A stretch of 64,000 nucleotides of DNA from Streptomyces avicenniae (GTDB lineage: Bacteria > Actinomycetota > Actinomycetes > Streptomycetales > Streptomycetaceae): the NCBI RefSeq assembly GCF_000719135.1, contig NZ_JOEK01000021.1:17163-81162 (forward strand), given 5' to 3'. The position numbers and the translations under genes were made by a program. Below, piece after piece: positions 15,245 to 23,984 of the stretch (position 1 is its first letter; every line of letters starts with the position of its first letter). Below the pieces are notes generated by a model. That model was not told where the DNA came from, did not search any database, and saw only the letters and a list, made by a program, of their open reading frames with translations.

Positions 15245-16981
15245 TCAGGTGGGCAGGACCCAGCGCTGGTTGGCGGCGCCGAGGCAGTCCCACAGGTGGA
15301 TCCTGGTGCCGTCGGCCGAGGAGACACCCTCGGCGTCGGCGCACCGGTTGCTCACCGGGTTCACCAGCATGCCGTCGGCACGAGGTGCCCACTGCTGGTC
15401 GGCCCCGCCGTCACAGGTGAACAGCTGGAGACGGGAACCGTTGCCCGTGCCCGCGGCCTGGGCGCACTTGCCGAGCGCGCGGACTGTGCCGTCGCCCGGG
15501 AGCGTCCATGTCTGGGCGCCCGTGCCGTTGCAGGTGTAGAGCTGGATCTGCGTGCCGTCGGCCGTGTTGGACGCGGCCACGTCCAGGCACTTCCCGCCGT
15601 AACCCGTGATCCGGCCCGTCCTCGGGTTCGGGTTCGGGCCCGGCCCGCCGTCGTCCAGGTTCTGGACGCGGACGTTGCGGAAGGACGCCGTGTCACCGGC
15701 TCCGTGGTTCTGGAGCCCGATGTGGCCCTGTTGGAGGCTGCGGGCGGGATCGGTGTTGGTGAAGTCGTTGATCAGCCTGCCGTTGAGGTAGACCCGGAGG
15801 CGTTCCCCCTCGACGCGGATCTCGTACGTGTTCCACTCGCCCGGTGGATTGAGCGCGGCGTCGCGGACGGCGAGGTTCGCCGACTGGAAGCCGTAGATCG
15901 CTCCGGTGGTGCGGTCCGGGCTGTCCGTCGCGTCGATCTGGATCTCGTAGCCGTTGTTGACGGCGGAGAACGGGTCCCCCGAGGGCGGGAAGCCCACGAA
16001 CACACCGGAGTTGTCGTCACCGTCGAGACGCCAGTCGAGCTTCAGCGAGTAGTCCGTGTACTCCCTCGCCTGGTACCAGAGCAGGCCCATGCCGCCCTGG
16101 GACGTCAGCGTGCCGTTGCTCAGCGAGAAGGAGCCGGGACCGGCCTGCGACCAGCCCGCCGTGTTCGAGCCGTTGAAGATGCTGGTGTAGCCGGTCTCGG
16201 GACGGCAGTCGGCCTCCGTCACCTCGGCCGCCCAGCGGATGCCGCCCAGCAGGTGCCGCGTGAACGCGGCCTCGCTGTACGACTCGGCCGTGTGGCCGCC
16301 GCCGGTGTAGAACGCGCGACCGCCCTGGTAGTCCTTGCACCAGGCGATCGGGTGGTCGCCCGACATGTTGCCGCCGGTGTAACTCGACTCGTTGAGCGAC
16401 GCGAGGACGTGCGCCGTGGTGCGGGGGTTGGTGCGGTAGTTGTACCACTCGTCGGTGCGCTGCCAGGTCGAGCCCAGGTGCGCCGTGGCGTCGTGGGCCC
16501 GGTCCTCGACGTTGACCGTCGCGGACTGGATGTGCGGGTGCGAGTGGAAGAGGGCACCGGCCAGCCCGTTGTACCAGGGCCAGTCGTACTCGGTGTCGGC
16601 CGCCGCGTGGACACCCACGTAGCCGCCGCCGTTGTTGATGTAGCCCTCGAACGCGGTCTGCTGGGCGCCGTTCAGGACGTCGCCCGTGGTGGAGAGGAAG
16701 ACGACGACCTCGTACTGCGCGAGGTTGCCTCCCGTGAAGGCGTTCGCGTCCTCGGTCGCGGTCACGGAGAAGTTGTTCCCCGCGCCCAGCTGGCGGATGG
16801 CGGCGATGCCCTCGTCGATCGAGTCGTGCCGGAAACCGGCGGTCTTCGAGAAGACGAGCACGTCGTAGCGCGGGTCGTCGGGTGCGGCCGAGGCCGGACC
16901 CGCCGCGAGGGCGGGCAGGGCGGCGGCGCACAGCAGGGCTCCGACCGCCATACGGGCGAAGCGGGTCAGGCGTCCGGTCAT
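15245..16981 (-). CDS. Secreted ThuA / 3-keto-disaccharide hydrolase (DUF1080) / ricin lectin fusion
   Basis: A 578-residue secreted protein with a Sec signal ending near PASA (residue 33). Three modules follow. The first is a ThuA domain (about 38-255; DVLVFSKTAGFRHDSI, GGYVGVHAAADTEYDW, RAFYTGGGHT). The second is a DUF1080 concanavalin-like domain (about 263-445; YTSIFNGSNTAGWSQ, NSGVFVGFP, NGYEIQIDA), the family of 3-keto-disaccharide hydrolases. The last is a ricin B lectin (about 455-578). ThuA proteins serve 3-keto-sugar metabolism. The ATG at 16981 overlaps the stop of the sugar dehydrogenase gene (ATGA), so the pair is translationally coupled. Hydrolysis of 3-keto-glycosides outside the cell is a reasonable inference, not proven. 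Confidence 0.9.
   Translation of the reverse strand: MTGRLTRFARMAVGALLCAAALPALAAGPASAAPDDPRYDVLVFSKTAGFRHDSIDEGIAAIRQLGAGNNFSVTATEDANAFTGGNLAQYEVVVFLSTTGDVLNGAQQTAFEGYINNGGGYVGVHAAADTEYDWPWYNGLAGALFHSHPHIQSATVNVEDRAHDATAHLGSTWQRTDEWYNYRTNPRTTAHVLASLNESSYTGGNMSGDHPIAWCKDYQGGRAFYTGGGHTAESYSEAAFTRHLLGGIRWAAEVTEADCRPETGYTSIFNGSNTAGWSQAGPGSFSLSNGTLTSQGGMGLLWYQAREYTDYSLKLDWRLDGDDNSGVFVGFPPSGDPFSAVNNGYEIQIDATDSPDRTTGAIYGFQSANLAVRDAALNPPGEWNTYEIRVEGERLRVYLNGRLINDFTNTDPARSLQQGHIGLQNHGAGDTASFRNVRVQNLDDGGPGPNPNPRTGRITGYGGKCLDVAASNTADGTQIQLYTCNGTGAQTWTLPGDGTVRALGKCAQAAGTGNGSRLQLFTCDGGADQQWAPRADGMLVNPVSNRCADAEGVSSADGTRIHLWDCLGAANQRWVLPT
15266..15638 (-). repeat. Direct repeat copy A: ricin lectin module
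   Basis: This 373-bp block encodes the lectin tail of the ThuA/DUF1080 protein. It aligns without gaps to 16999-17371 (constant offset of 1733 bp); the proteins differ at only about 7 of 125 residues. It is a recent module duplication or a gene-conversion pair. Confidence 0.85.
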
Positions 16982-19821
16982 GAGGGGAGCACCCATCTCT
17001 GGTTGGCGGCGCCGAGGCAGTCCCACAGGTGGATACGCGTGCCGTCGGCCGAGGACACGCCCTCGGCGTCCGCGCACTTGTTGCTCACCGGGTTCACCAG
17101 CGTGCCGTCAGGGCGCGGCGACCACTGCTGGTCCGCCCCGCCGTCACAGGTGAACAGCTGGAGCCGTGAGCCGTTGCCGGTACCGGCGGCCTGGGCGCAC
17201 TTGCCGAGCGCGCGGACCGTGCCGTCGCCGGGCAGCGACCAGGTCTGGGCGCCGGTGCCGTTGCAGGTGTAGAGCTGGATCTGCGTGCCGTCGGCCGTGT
17301 TGGACGCCGCGACGTCCAGGCACTTGCCGCCGTAGCCGGTGATCGGGCCCGTCCTCGGGTTCGGGTTCGGGTTGCTGCCGCCGGTCGTCAGGGTGAAGTC
17401 GTCCACGTCGAACAGCGCGGCGCCACCGGTGGGTCCGGTGAAGCGGAGGTAGAGCGTGGTCGTCCCTGCGGGTGCGCCGGAGATGCCGGTGGTGACGTTC
17501 TGGTACGTCTCCCAGCCGCCGGTCACCGGGACGTTGACCGAGCCGAGGAGGGTGCCCGTGGGCGAACCGGCCCGGATCTGGATGGCGCCGCCCGCGCCGC
17601 CGGAGGCCACGCGCGCGGTGAACTGCGTGACGTTCGAGAGCAGGTAGGGCTGGAACGCGATCCAGTCGCCGTTGTCGATGTACCCGGCCGTGCGACCGCC
17701 GTGGGCGTTCGCGTGCGTGGCGATCTCGACGCCGCTCTGGCTGGAGAAGTGCTCGGCCTGCCGCTGGCGCGTCTGGACCTGGGCCTGGTCGTGCGAGGTG
17801 AGGCCGCCGCCGTCCGTGTACTCGGCGTCGAAGACACCGAAGATGTTGGCGTTCGGGTCGTGTTCGCCGTCCGCGAGCGTCTGGAGCGTGCCCGAGCAGC
17901 CGGTGGCCGAGGTCTGCGGGTGGCCGTGGCTGTCGTGGCCGAGGATGAAGTTGACCGTGACCTCGGAGCAGTCGATCTGCCCGTCCTCGGGGTCGGTGAC
18001 CGTCACCCGGAAGGGCACGGCGTCACCGAAGTCCACGAGCGTTCCGTCGGCCGGTAGTTCGAGGCGTACCGTCGGCGCCGTGTTGCCGACCGAGATCTGG
18101 ACCGAGGCGCTGCCGGTGGCACCGGACGGGTCGCGGACGGTCAGGGTCGCGGTGTAGGTGCCGTTCTGGGTGTACGTCTTGGTCGGGTTGGCGGCCGTCG
18201 ATGTGGTGCCGTCACCGAAGTTCCAGGAGTAGGTGATCGGGTCGCCGTCGGGATCGCTGCTGCCGCTTGAGGAGAACTGCACGGCCAGTGGTGCGGGGCC
18301 CGAGGTGCGGTTGGCCGACGCCTGGGCGACCGGCGAGCGTCCTCCGGTGACGTTCTCGATGCGGTACAGACCGCTGTTCTCGTCGCCGTTGAACCAGCTC
18401 GTCCCGTAGTCGAGGACGTACAGCGCGCCGTCGGGTCCGAAGGCGGCGTCCATGATCTGGGTGCCGGTCCAGGGGAACTGGTTGATCGCGCCCGCCGTGC
18501 CGTTGGCGTTCACGTCGATGTTCCTGATCCAGCGGCGGCCGAACTCCAGCGCGAAGAAGTCGCCGTCGAACTCCTGGGGGAACTTCACGGACGACTGGAG
18601 GTTCGGGTCGTAGTTGTAGACGGGCCCGGCCATCGGCGACTCGGAGCCACCGCCGAACTCGGGGACGGAGTTGCCGTCGTAGGGGATCCACGCCGGGCGC
18701 ACCGGGGGCAGCGTCGTCTGGCCGGTGTTGTTCGGCGAGTTGTTCACGGGAGCCGCGCAGTTGAAGGCGCCGCCCGACGTGTTGGTGGCGAAGTTGAAGT
18801 CCACGTACGGCTGGTTGTTGCCCACGCAGTAGGGCCAGCCGTAGTTCCCCGCGCTGGGGATGCGGTTGAACTCCACCAGACCGGCCGGGCCGCGGCCGGG
18901 CGAGGCGGTGCCGGCGTCCGGGCCGTAGTCGCCGACGTAGACGACGCCGGTCCGCTTGTCCACGCTGATGCGGAACGGGTTCCGGAAGCCCATCGCGTAG
19001 ATCTCGGGCCGGGTGTTCGGCGTGCCGGGGGCGAAGAGGTTGCCTGACGGGATCGAGTAGGTGCCGTCGGCGTTGACCTTGATGCGCAGGACCTTGCCGC
19101 GCAGGTCGTTGGTGTTGCCCGAGGAGCGCTGGGCGTCGAACGCGGGGTTGCGGTTCGTGCGCTCGTCGAGGGGCGAGTACCCGTCCGAGGCGAACGGGTT
19201 CGTGTCGTCGCCGGTGGACAGGTACAGGTTGCCCTGGGCGTCGAAGTCGATGTCGCCGCCGACGTGGCAGCACTGGCCGCGGTTCGCCGCGACGTCGAGG
19301 ACGCGGACCTCGCTGGCGAGGTTCAGCGTGTTGTTGGCGTTGAGCGTGAAGCGGGAGAGGCGGTTGACGCCGTTGAACGGCGCGAAGGCCGCCGCGTTGC
19401 CCTCGCTCGGCGCGTCCCCTGCCGGGGTGTTGAGCGGCGGGGCGTAGTAGAGGTAGATGTGGCGGTTGGTGGCGAAGCCGGGGTCCACGCCGACGCCTTG
19501 GAGCCCTTCCTCGTCATGGCTGTAGACGGGGATCGTGCCCGCGACGCTGGTGTTGCCCGCGGCGTCGGTGATCCGCAGGGTGCCGTTGCGCGCGGTGTGC
19601 AGCACCGAGCGGTTGGGCAGCACCGCGAGCGACATCGGCTCGCCGGTCTCGGCGGCTCCTCTGGCGAGCGCCACCTGCTGGAACTCGGCCGCCGCCTCGA
19701 TGGGCGCGGCGGGGGCCGGGTCGGCGGTGGCGGGGGACGGGGCGATGACGGTCAGGGCGCCCGCCATGGCGAGCACCGATCCCGTCAACGCGGCGAAGAA
19801 TGTTCTGAATCTCCTGTGCAC
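16978..19821 (-). CDS. Secreted PQQ-type sugar dehydrogenase (GSDH) with PKD, CBM6 and ricin lectin domains
   Basis: A 947-residue secreted multi-domain enzyme. After a signal peptide ending near ATADP come several modules. The six-bladed glucose/sorbosone dehydrogenase propeller spans about 40-490 (HDEEGLQGVGVDP, RGQCCHVGGDIDFDAQGNLYLS, RPEIYAMGFRNPFRI, DYGPDAGTASPGRGP). A PKD domain follows (about 500-590; YSWNFGDGTTST), then an Ig-like stretch, a CBM6-type sugar-binding domain (about 690-810; TAGYIDNGDWIAFQPY), and a C-terminal ricin B lectin. It should oxidize sugars at the cell exterior using PQQ or a similar cofactor. Start is the GTG at 19821 with GGAGG 6 bp upstream. It overlaps the ThuA/DUF1080 gene by 4 bp, and the lectin tails are nearly identical. 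Confidence 0.92.
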   Translation of the reverse strand: MHRRFRTFFAALTGSVLAMAGALTVIAPSPATADPAPAAPIEAAAEFQQVALARGAAETGEPMSLAVLPNRSVLHTARNGTLRITDAAGNTSVAGTIPVYSHDEEGLQGVGVDPGFATNRHIYLYYAPPLNTPAGDAPSEGNAAAFAPFNGVNRLSRFTLNANNTLNLASEVRVLDVAANRGQCCHVGGDIDFDAQGNLYLSTGDDTNPFASDGYSPLDERTNRNPAFDAQRSSGNTNDLRGKVLRIKVNADGTYSIPSGNLFAPGTPNTRPEIYAMGFRNPFRISVDKRTGVVYVGDYGPDAGTASPGRGPAGLVEFNRIPSAGNYGWPYCVGNNQPYVDFNFATNTSGGAFNCAAPVNNSPNNTGQTTLPPVRPAWIPYDGNSVPEFGGGSESPMAGPVYNYDPNLQSSVKFPQEFDGDFFALEFGRRWIRNIDVNANGTAGAINQFPWTGTQIMDAAFGPDGALYVLDYGTSWFNGDENSGLYRIENVTGGRSPVAQASANRTSGPAPLAVQFSSSGSSDPDGDPITYSWNFGDGTTSTAANPTKTYTQNGTYTATLTVRDPSGATGSASVQISVGNTAPTVRLELPADGTLVDFGDAVPFRVTVTDPEDGQIDCSEVTVNFILGHDSHGHPQTSATGCSGTLQTLADGEHDPNANIFGVFDAEYTDGGGLTSHDQAQVQTRQRQAEHFSSQSGVEIATHANAHGGRTAGYIDNGDWIAFQPYLLSNVTQFTARVASGGAGGAIQIRAGSPTGTLLGSVNVPVTGGWETYQNVTTGISGAPAGTTTLYLRFTGPTGGAALFDVDDFTLTTGGSNPNPNPRTGPITGYGGKCLDVAASNTADGTQIQLYTCNGTGAQTWSLPGDGTVRALGKCAQAAGTGNGSRLQLFTCDGGADQQWSPRPDGTLVNPVSNKCADAEGVSSADGTRIHLWDCLGAANQRWVLPS
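16999..17371 (-). repeat. Direct repeat copy B: ricin lectin module
   Basis: This is the partner of 15266-15638. It encodes the lectin tail of the sugar dehydrogenase, including the linker codons for the Asn-Pro repeat. It is gap-free against copy A over 373 bp, with scattered, mostly silent changes. Confidence 0.85.
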
Positions 19822-20319
19822 GTGCGTCCTCCGTGGCACAACGGGGGGCAGATGAAAGAGCAGTCGCACAGGCGCGCGCCGTCGCGCCGGGGCATGCGGG
19901 ACCGTGGGACGGGAGGGGTGGCTCCGCAGGCCAGAGGTGGTGTGGCACCGGCAGACAAGACCGGGGCCCACAGGGAAGGTAACGACTCACGGGGTCGCTG
20001 AACAGCCCTCTCGCACACCTGAATCCGCGCCGTCGCGCGGCGGCCCGGAACCGGTACCGCCGCCCCGGCGGGGCGGGCGGGCGGTGACGCTGCGCGGGGG
20101 CGGCGTCACCGAGGGCCCGCGCAGGGCGGGTGTGGGGCCGGTGGAGAATCCGTGGACTTCCGTGGTGGCACAGGCGTCCGATTCCGTGGTCGCATTCCGT
20201 CGCTTTGTTGCCGTGCATTGCGACCGCGTGGCAGGTTCGTGGATTCTGGCCGTTTTCCTTCACCGTGTCACGGCGCCCTGCCTAGGCTCCGGGAGAGCAG
20301 GGCAGAGAAAGGTGCGGCC
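19822..20319. other. Divergent intergenic region
   Basis: There is no convincing gene in this 498-bp gap. It must hold the promoters of the dehydrogenase operon (minus) and the carbonic anhydrase gene (plus). A short hairpin, CCGCCCC (20060-20066) with 20070-20076, is present. The AT-richer stretch around 20155-20280 is the likely carbonic anhydrase promoter; I cannot assign boxes. Confidence 0.4.
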
Positions 20320-20808
20320 ATGACGGTCACGGATGAATTCCTGGAACACAACGCCTCCTACGCGGCGGCTTTCGAAGGGCCGCTCCCGCTGCCGCCCGCG
20401 CGGCACGTCGCCGTCGTGGCCTGCATGGACGCGCGGCTGAACCCGTACGGCGTCCTCGGCCTGAACGAGGGTGACGCGCATGTCGTGCGGAATGCCGGCG
20501 GGGTGGTGACCGACGATGTGATCCGTTCACTGGCGATCAGCCAACGGCTCCTCGGAACACGGGAGATCGTGCTCATCCATCACACCGACTGCGGGATGGT
20601 GACTTTCGCCGACGACGCGTTCAAACAGCAGATCGAGAACGAGACCGGGCTGCGTCCGCCGTGGGCGGCCGAGGCTTTTCCCGACGCGGAGGAGGACGTG
20701 CGGCAGTCGCTGCGGCGTATCGCCGCCAGTCCTTTCGTGCCGCACAAGGAGTCGGTGCGCGGTTTCGTCCTCGACGTGGCCACGGGGCGGCTCGGCGAGG
20801 TCGTCTGA
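20320..20808 (+). CDS. Beta-class carbonic anhydrase
   Basis: A 162-residue cytoplasmic beta-carbonic anhydrase that interconverts CO2 and bicarbonate. The zinc ligands are Cys35 (in CMDARL), His88 and Cys91 (in HHTDCGM), with the catalytic dyad Asp37/Arg39; RNAGG at about 57-61 is also typical. It belongs to the short actinobacterial type. The ATG at 20320 is chosen because homology starts there and GAGAAAGG lies upstream. It sits 85 bp before metY on the same strand, with no hairpin in between, so cotranscription with the sulfur genes is possible. A physiological link is not obvious from the sequence. Confidence 0.93.
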   Translation: MTVTDEFLEHNASYAAAFEGPLPLPPARHVAVVACMDARLNPYGVLGLNEGDAHVVRNAGGVVTDDVIRSLAISQRLLGTREIVLIHHTDCGMVTFADDAFKQQIENETGLRPPWAAEAFPDAEEDVRQSLRRIAASPFVPHKESVRGFVLDVATGRLGEVV

Positions 20809-20842
20809 CCCTCGGCCCCGCCGCCCGTCCCGCTCCCCCTCC

Positions 20843-20873
20843 GCACACCCGCACACCCGCACACCCGCACACC
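20843..20873. repeat. Short tandem repeat (GCACACCC, 3.9 copies)
   Basis: Three perfect copies of the 8-mer GCACACCC plus a partial fourth lie in the gap between the carbonic anhydrase gene and metY, 20 bp before the metY start. Such a repeat could slip and alter leader length; no function is known. Confidence 0.9.
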
Positions 20874-20893
20874 GAGATTCCCGAGGATTCCGC

Positions 20894-22252
20894 ATGAGCC
20901 AGCCAGAAGCCGTGACCGGCGGACACACCCCGCAGGACGCCGACCGGCCCGAGCCGTCGGCCGCGTGGTCGTTCGAGACCCGCCAGATCCACGCCGGGGC
21001 CGCGCCCGACCCGGCCACCGGCGCCCGCGCGGTGCCGATCTACCAGACGACGTCCTTCGCGTTCCGCGACACCCAGCACGCCGCCGACCTGTTCTCGCTG
21101 GCCGAGCCGGGCAACATCTACACCCGCATCCACAACCCGACGCAGGACGTGCTGGAGCAGCGGATCGCCGCGCTGGAGGGCGGCGTCGCGGCGGTGGCGG
21201 TCGCCTCGGGGCAGGCCGCGGAGACGCTGGCCGTCCTGACGCTGGCCTCGGCGGGCGACCACGTGGTGTCGAGCGCGTCGCTGTACGGCGGCACGTACAA
21301 CCTCTTCCGGCACACGCTGCCCCGCTTCGGGATCGAGGTGTCCTTCGTCGAGGACCCGGACGACACGGAGGCGTGGCGCGCGGCCGTGCGGCCGAACACC
21401 AAGGCGTTCTTCGCCGAGACGCTGGGCAACCCGCGCGGCAACGTGCTGGACGTCGCCGCCGTCGCCGCGGCGGCGCACGACGCGGGCGTGCCGCTGATCG
21501 TGGACAACACGGTGCCGACGCCCTACCTGCTGCGGCCCCTGGACCACGGCGCGGACGTGGTGGTGCACTCCGCGACGAAGTTCCTGGGCGGGCACGGCAC
21601 GACGATCGGCGGCGTCGTCGTGGACGGCGGCACGTTCGACTTCGGTGCGCACGCCGAGCGGTTCCCCGACTTCAACGAGCCCGACCCGAGCTACCACGGG
21701 CTGCGCTACTGGCCGGCGCTCGGCCCGAGCGCGTACGCCGTGAAGCTGCGCGTGCAGCTGCTGCGCGACCTCGGCCCGGCGATCGCGCCGCACTCGGCGT
21801 TCCTGCTGCTCCAGGGCGTGGAGACGCTGAGCCTGCGCGTCGAGCGGCACTCGTCCAACGCGCTGGCCCTGGCGACGTGGCTGGAGCAGCGCGACGAGGT
21901 GGCGGCCGTGCACTACCCGGGGCTCGCGTCGAGCCGCTGGCACGCGGCGGCGGAGCGGTACCTGCCGCGCGGCGCGGGCGCGGTCGTCGCGTTCGAGCTG
22001 CGTGACGGGGTGGAGGCGGGCAGGCGGTTCGTGGACGGCGTCGGCCTGTTCAGCCACCTGGCGAACATCGGCGACGTCCGCAGCCTCATCATCCACCCCG
22101 CGTCCACGACGCACAGCCAGCTGGACGAGGAGCAGCTGGCCGCCACGGGGACGTCCCCCGGTCTCGTCCGGCTGTCCGTCGGCCTGGAGCACGTGGACGA
22201 CCTCGTCGCGGATCTGGAGAGCGGCTTCCGCGCGGCGAAGGGCGCGTCCTGA
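20894..22252 (+). CDS. metY: O-acetylhomoserine sulfhydrylase
   Basis: A 452-residue PLP enzyme of the Cys/Met metabolism family that makes homocysteine from O-acetylhomoserine and sulfide. The cofactor lysine is Lys229 in VVHSATKFLGGHG; other family blocks are TTSFAFRDT, YTRIHNPTQDVLEQR, ASGQAAE and the C-terminal HPASTTHSQL. Length and motifs fit MetY rather than cystathionine gamma-synthase, which is about 70 residues shorter. The ATG at 20894 has GAGG upstream. The last codons overlap the start of metX, giving a coupled methionine pair in which MetX supplies the substrate of MetY. Confidence 0.95.
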   Translation: MSQPEAVTGGHTPQDADRPEPSAAWSFETRQIHAGAAPDPATGARAVPIYQTTSFAFRDTQHAADLFSLAEPGNIYTRIHNPTQDVLEQRIAALEGGVAAVAVASGQAAETLAVLTLASAGDHVVSSASLYGGTYNLFRHTLPRFGIEVSFVEDPDDTEAWRAAVRPNTKAFFAETLGNPRGNVLDVAAVAAAAHDAGVPLIVDNTVPTPYLLRPLDHGADVVVHSATKFLGGHGTTIGGVVVDGGTFDFGAHAERFPDFNEPDPSYHGLRYWPALGPSAYAVKLRVQLLRDLGPAIAPHSAFLLLQGVETLSLRVERHSSNALALATWLEQRDEVAAVHYPGLASSRWHAAAERYLPRGAGAVVAFELRDGVEAGRRFVDGVGLFSHLANIGDVRSLIIHPASTTHSQLDEEQLAATGTSPGLVRLSVGLEHVDDLVADLESGFRAAKGAS

Positions 22253-23373
22253 ACACGGCGGCAGACACCGCCCTCCCGCCGGCCACCGGGGCCTGGCGGG
22301 AGGGCGACCCGGCGGGCGCGCGCCGCTTCGCGCGGCTCGGCGGGGGCCCGCTGCGCCCGGAGCGGGGCGGGGAGCTGCCGTCCGTCACCGTCGCGTACGA
22401 GACGTGGGGCCGCCGCGCGCCCGACGGGTCGAACGCGGTGCTCGTCCTCCACGCCCTGACGGGCGACAGCCACGCCGCAGGGGCCGCGGGACCTGGCCAT
22501 CCGACGCCGGGCTGGTGGGACGCGCTGATCGGTCCGGGGCGCCCCCTGGACACGGACCGCTGGTTCGTCGTGGCGCCGAACGTGCTGGGCGGCTGCCAGG
22601 GCACGACGGGCCCTGCGTCGGCCGGGCCAGGCGGGCGGGCATGGGGCGGCGCGTTCCCGCTGCTCACGCCACGGGACCAGGTGGCGGCCGAGGCGCGCCT
22701 CGCCGACGCCCTGGGCATCGGGCGGTGGGCCGCCGTGATCGGCGGCTCGATGGGCGGGATGCGGGCGCTGGAATGGGCGGTCACCCACCCCGCGCGCGTC
22801 GGTTCGCTGCTGCTCCTGGCCTGCACGGCCGCCGCGTCCGCCGAGCAGATCGCCTGGTCGGACGCGCAGGTCCGGGCGATACGCGGCGACCCGTCCTGGC
22901 ACGGCGGGCACTACCACGACGCGCCCCCCGGCGGCGGCCCGCACACGGGCCTCGGCCTGGCGCGGCGCATCGCGCACATCACCTACCGCAGCGAGCCCGA
23001 GCTGGCCGCCCGCTTCGGGCGCGCGGGGCACGACGGGCGCTTCGACGTGCAGGGCTATCTGGACCATCACGCCGACAAGCTGGTGCGCCGCTTCGACGCG
23101 GCGAGCTACGTCGTGCTCAGCGACGCGATGAACGCGCACGACGTGGGACGCGAGCGCGGGGGCGTCGCGGCGGCGCTGCGCGGGGTGCGGGCGGACACGC
23201 TCGTGGCGGGCGTGGACTCCGACCGGCTCTACCCGCTCGCGCAGCAGGCCGAGCTGGCGCGGGGCATCGCGGGGGCCGACCGGCTGCGGGTCATCGAGTC
23301 GGCACGTGGGCACGACGGGTTCCTCGCCGAGACGGAGCAGGTCGGGGCTCTGGTGCGCGAGCTGCTGGCGTGA
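22249..23373 (+). CDS. metX: Homoserine O-acetyltransferase (apparent CTG start)
   Basis: A 374-residue alpha/beta-hydrolase-fold enzyme that acetylates homoserine with acetyl-CoA, the step before MetY. The catalytic serine is Ser167 in IGGSMGGM; the Asp is in GVDSDRLYPL and the His in RGHDGFL near the end. The conserved N-terminal segment (GAWREGDPAGARRF, VTVAYETWG) is encoded upstream of the first GTG at 22438. No in-frame ATG, GTG or TTG precedes it, only CTG at 22249, which overlaps the metY stop as CTGA. A CTG start by translational coupling is therefore the best model; a sequencing error is the alternative. Confidence 0.9.
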   Translation: MNTAADTALPPATGAWREGDPAGARRFARLGGGPLRPERGGELPSVTVAYETWGRRAPDGSNAVLVLHALTGDSHAAGAAGPGHPTPGWWDALIGPGRPLDTDRWFVVAPNVLGGCQGTTGPASAGPGGRAWGGAFPLLTPRDQVAAEARLADALGIGRWAAVIGGSMGGMRALEWAVTHPARVGSLLLLACTAAASAEQIAWSDAQVRAIRGDPSWHGGHYHDAPPGGGPHTGLGLARRIAHITYRSEPELAARFGRAGHDGRFDVQGYLDHHADKLVRRFDAASYVVLSDAMNAHDVGRERGGVAAALRGVRADTLVAGVDSDRLYPLAQQAELARGIAGADRLRVIESARGHDGFLAETEQVGALVRELLA

Positions 23374-23517
23374 GCCGGGCGCCCGGGGGCGCGGCGCGGA
23401 CGGCGGCGCTCGGGCTGCCGGCCACCGGCGGCGCGGCTAGCGTCGGGGTACCGCGCCGGAGCACGGCCCGCGGCCGTGGGCGCGAGGGCATCCGGCGGGT
23501 GGCGAAGGGACGGACCC

Positions 23518-23976
23518 GTGAGCGAACGCCGTGACGACTGGCCGACCCCCGCGCAGGGGCTCGTGCTGACGCATTTCCTGACGGTGCGGGACGTGGCGGT
23601 CTCGCGGCGCTTCTACGCCGATGTCCTCGGCGGCCAGGTGGTGCTTGAGGAGAACCCCTGCATCGTCAAGGTCGCGGGGAGCTGGATCATCATGAACCCG
23701 GGCGGCGGGCCCACGCCCGACAAGCCCGGGATCACGCTGCGGGCGCCCGAGCCCGGCGACCCCGTCTCCTCGTTCCTCAACGTGCGGGTCGCGGACATCG
23801 CCGCGTTCCACGCGCACGCCGTGGCGCACGGCGCGGAGTTCGTGACCGAGCCGCTGGACCGGAAGGCCGAGATCCGTTGCTACTTCCGTGACCCGGACGG
23901 CTATCTGGTCGAGGTGGGCCAGGCCACCGGGATGCTGGAAGGCGTGTTCGCCGACACGCCGGGACGGTCGGGCTGA
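23518..23976 (+). CDS. VOC family (glyoxalase-like) protein
   Basis: A 152-residue vicinal-oxygen-chelate protein: THFLTVRDVAVSRRFYADVLGGQVV in the first module and FLNVRVADIAAFHAHAVAHGAEF in the second, ending RCYFRDPDGYLVEVGQATG. The HFLTV and DGYLVEVGQ positions could supply metal ligands (His and Glu), as in dioxygenases and glyoxalases; the substrate is unknown. The GTG at 23518 follows GAAGGGACGG, a good ribosome-binding site. It lies 144 bp after metX and is convergent with a short-chain reductase. Confidence 0.85.
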   Translation: MSERRDDWPTPAQGLVLTHFLTVRDVAVSRRFYADVLGGQVVLEENPCIVKVAGSWIIMNPGGGPTPDKPGITLRAPEPGDPVSSFLNVRVADIAAFHAHAVAHGAEFVTEPLDRKAEIRCYFRDPDGYLVEVGQATGMLEGVFADTPGRSG

Positions 23977-23984
23977 CGCGGGGG

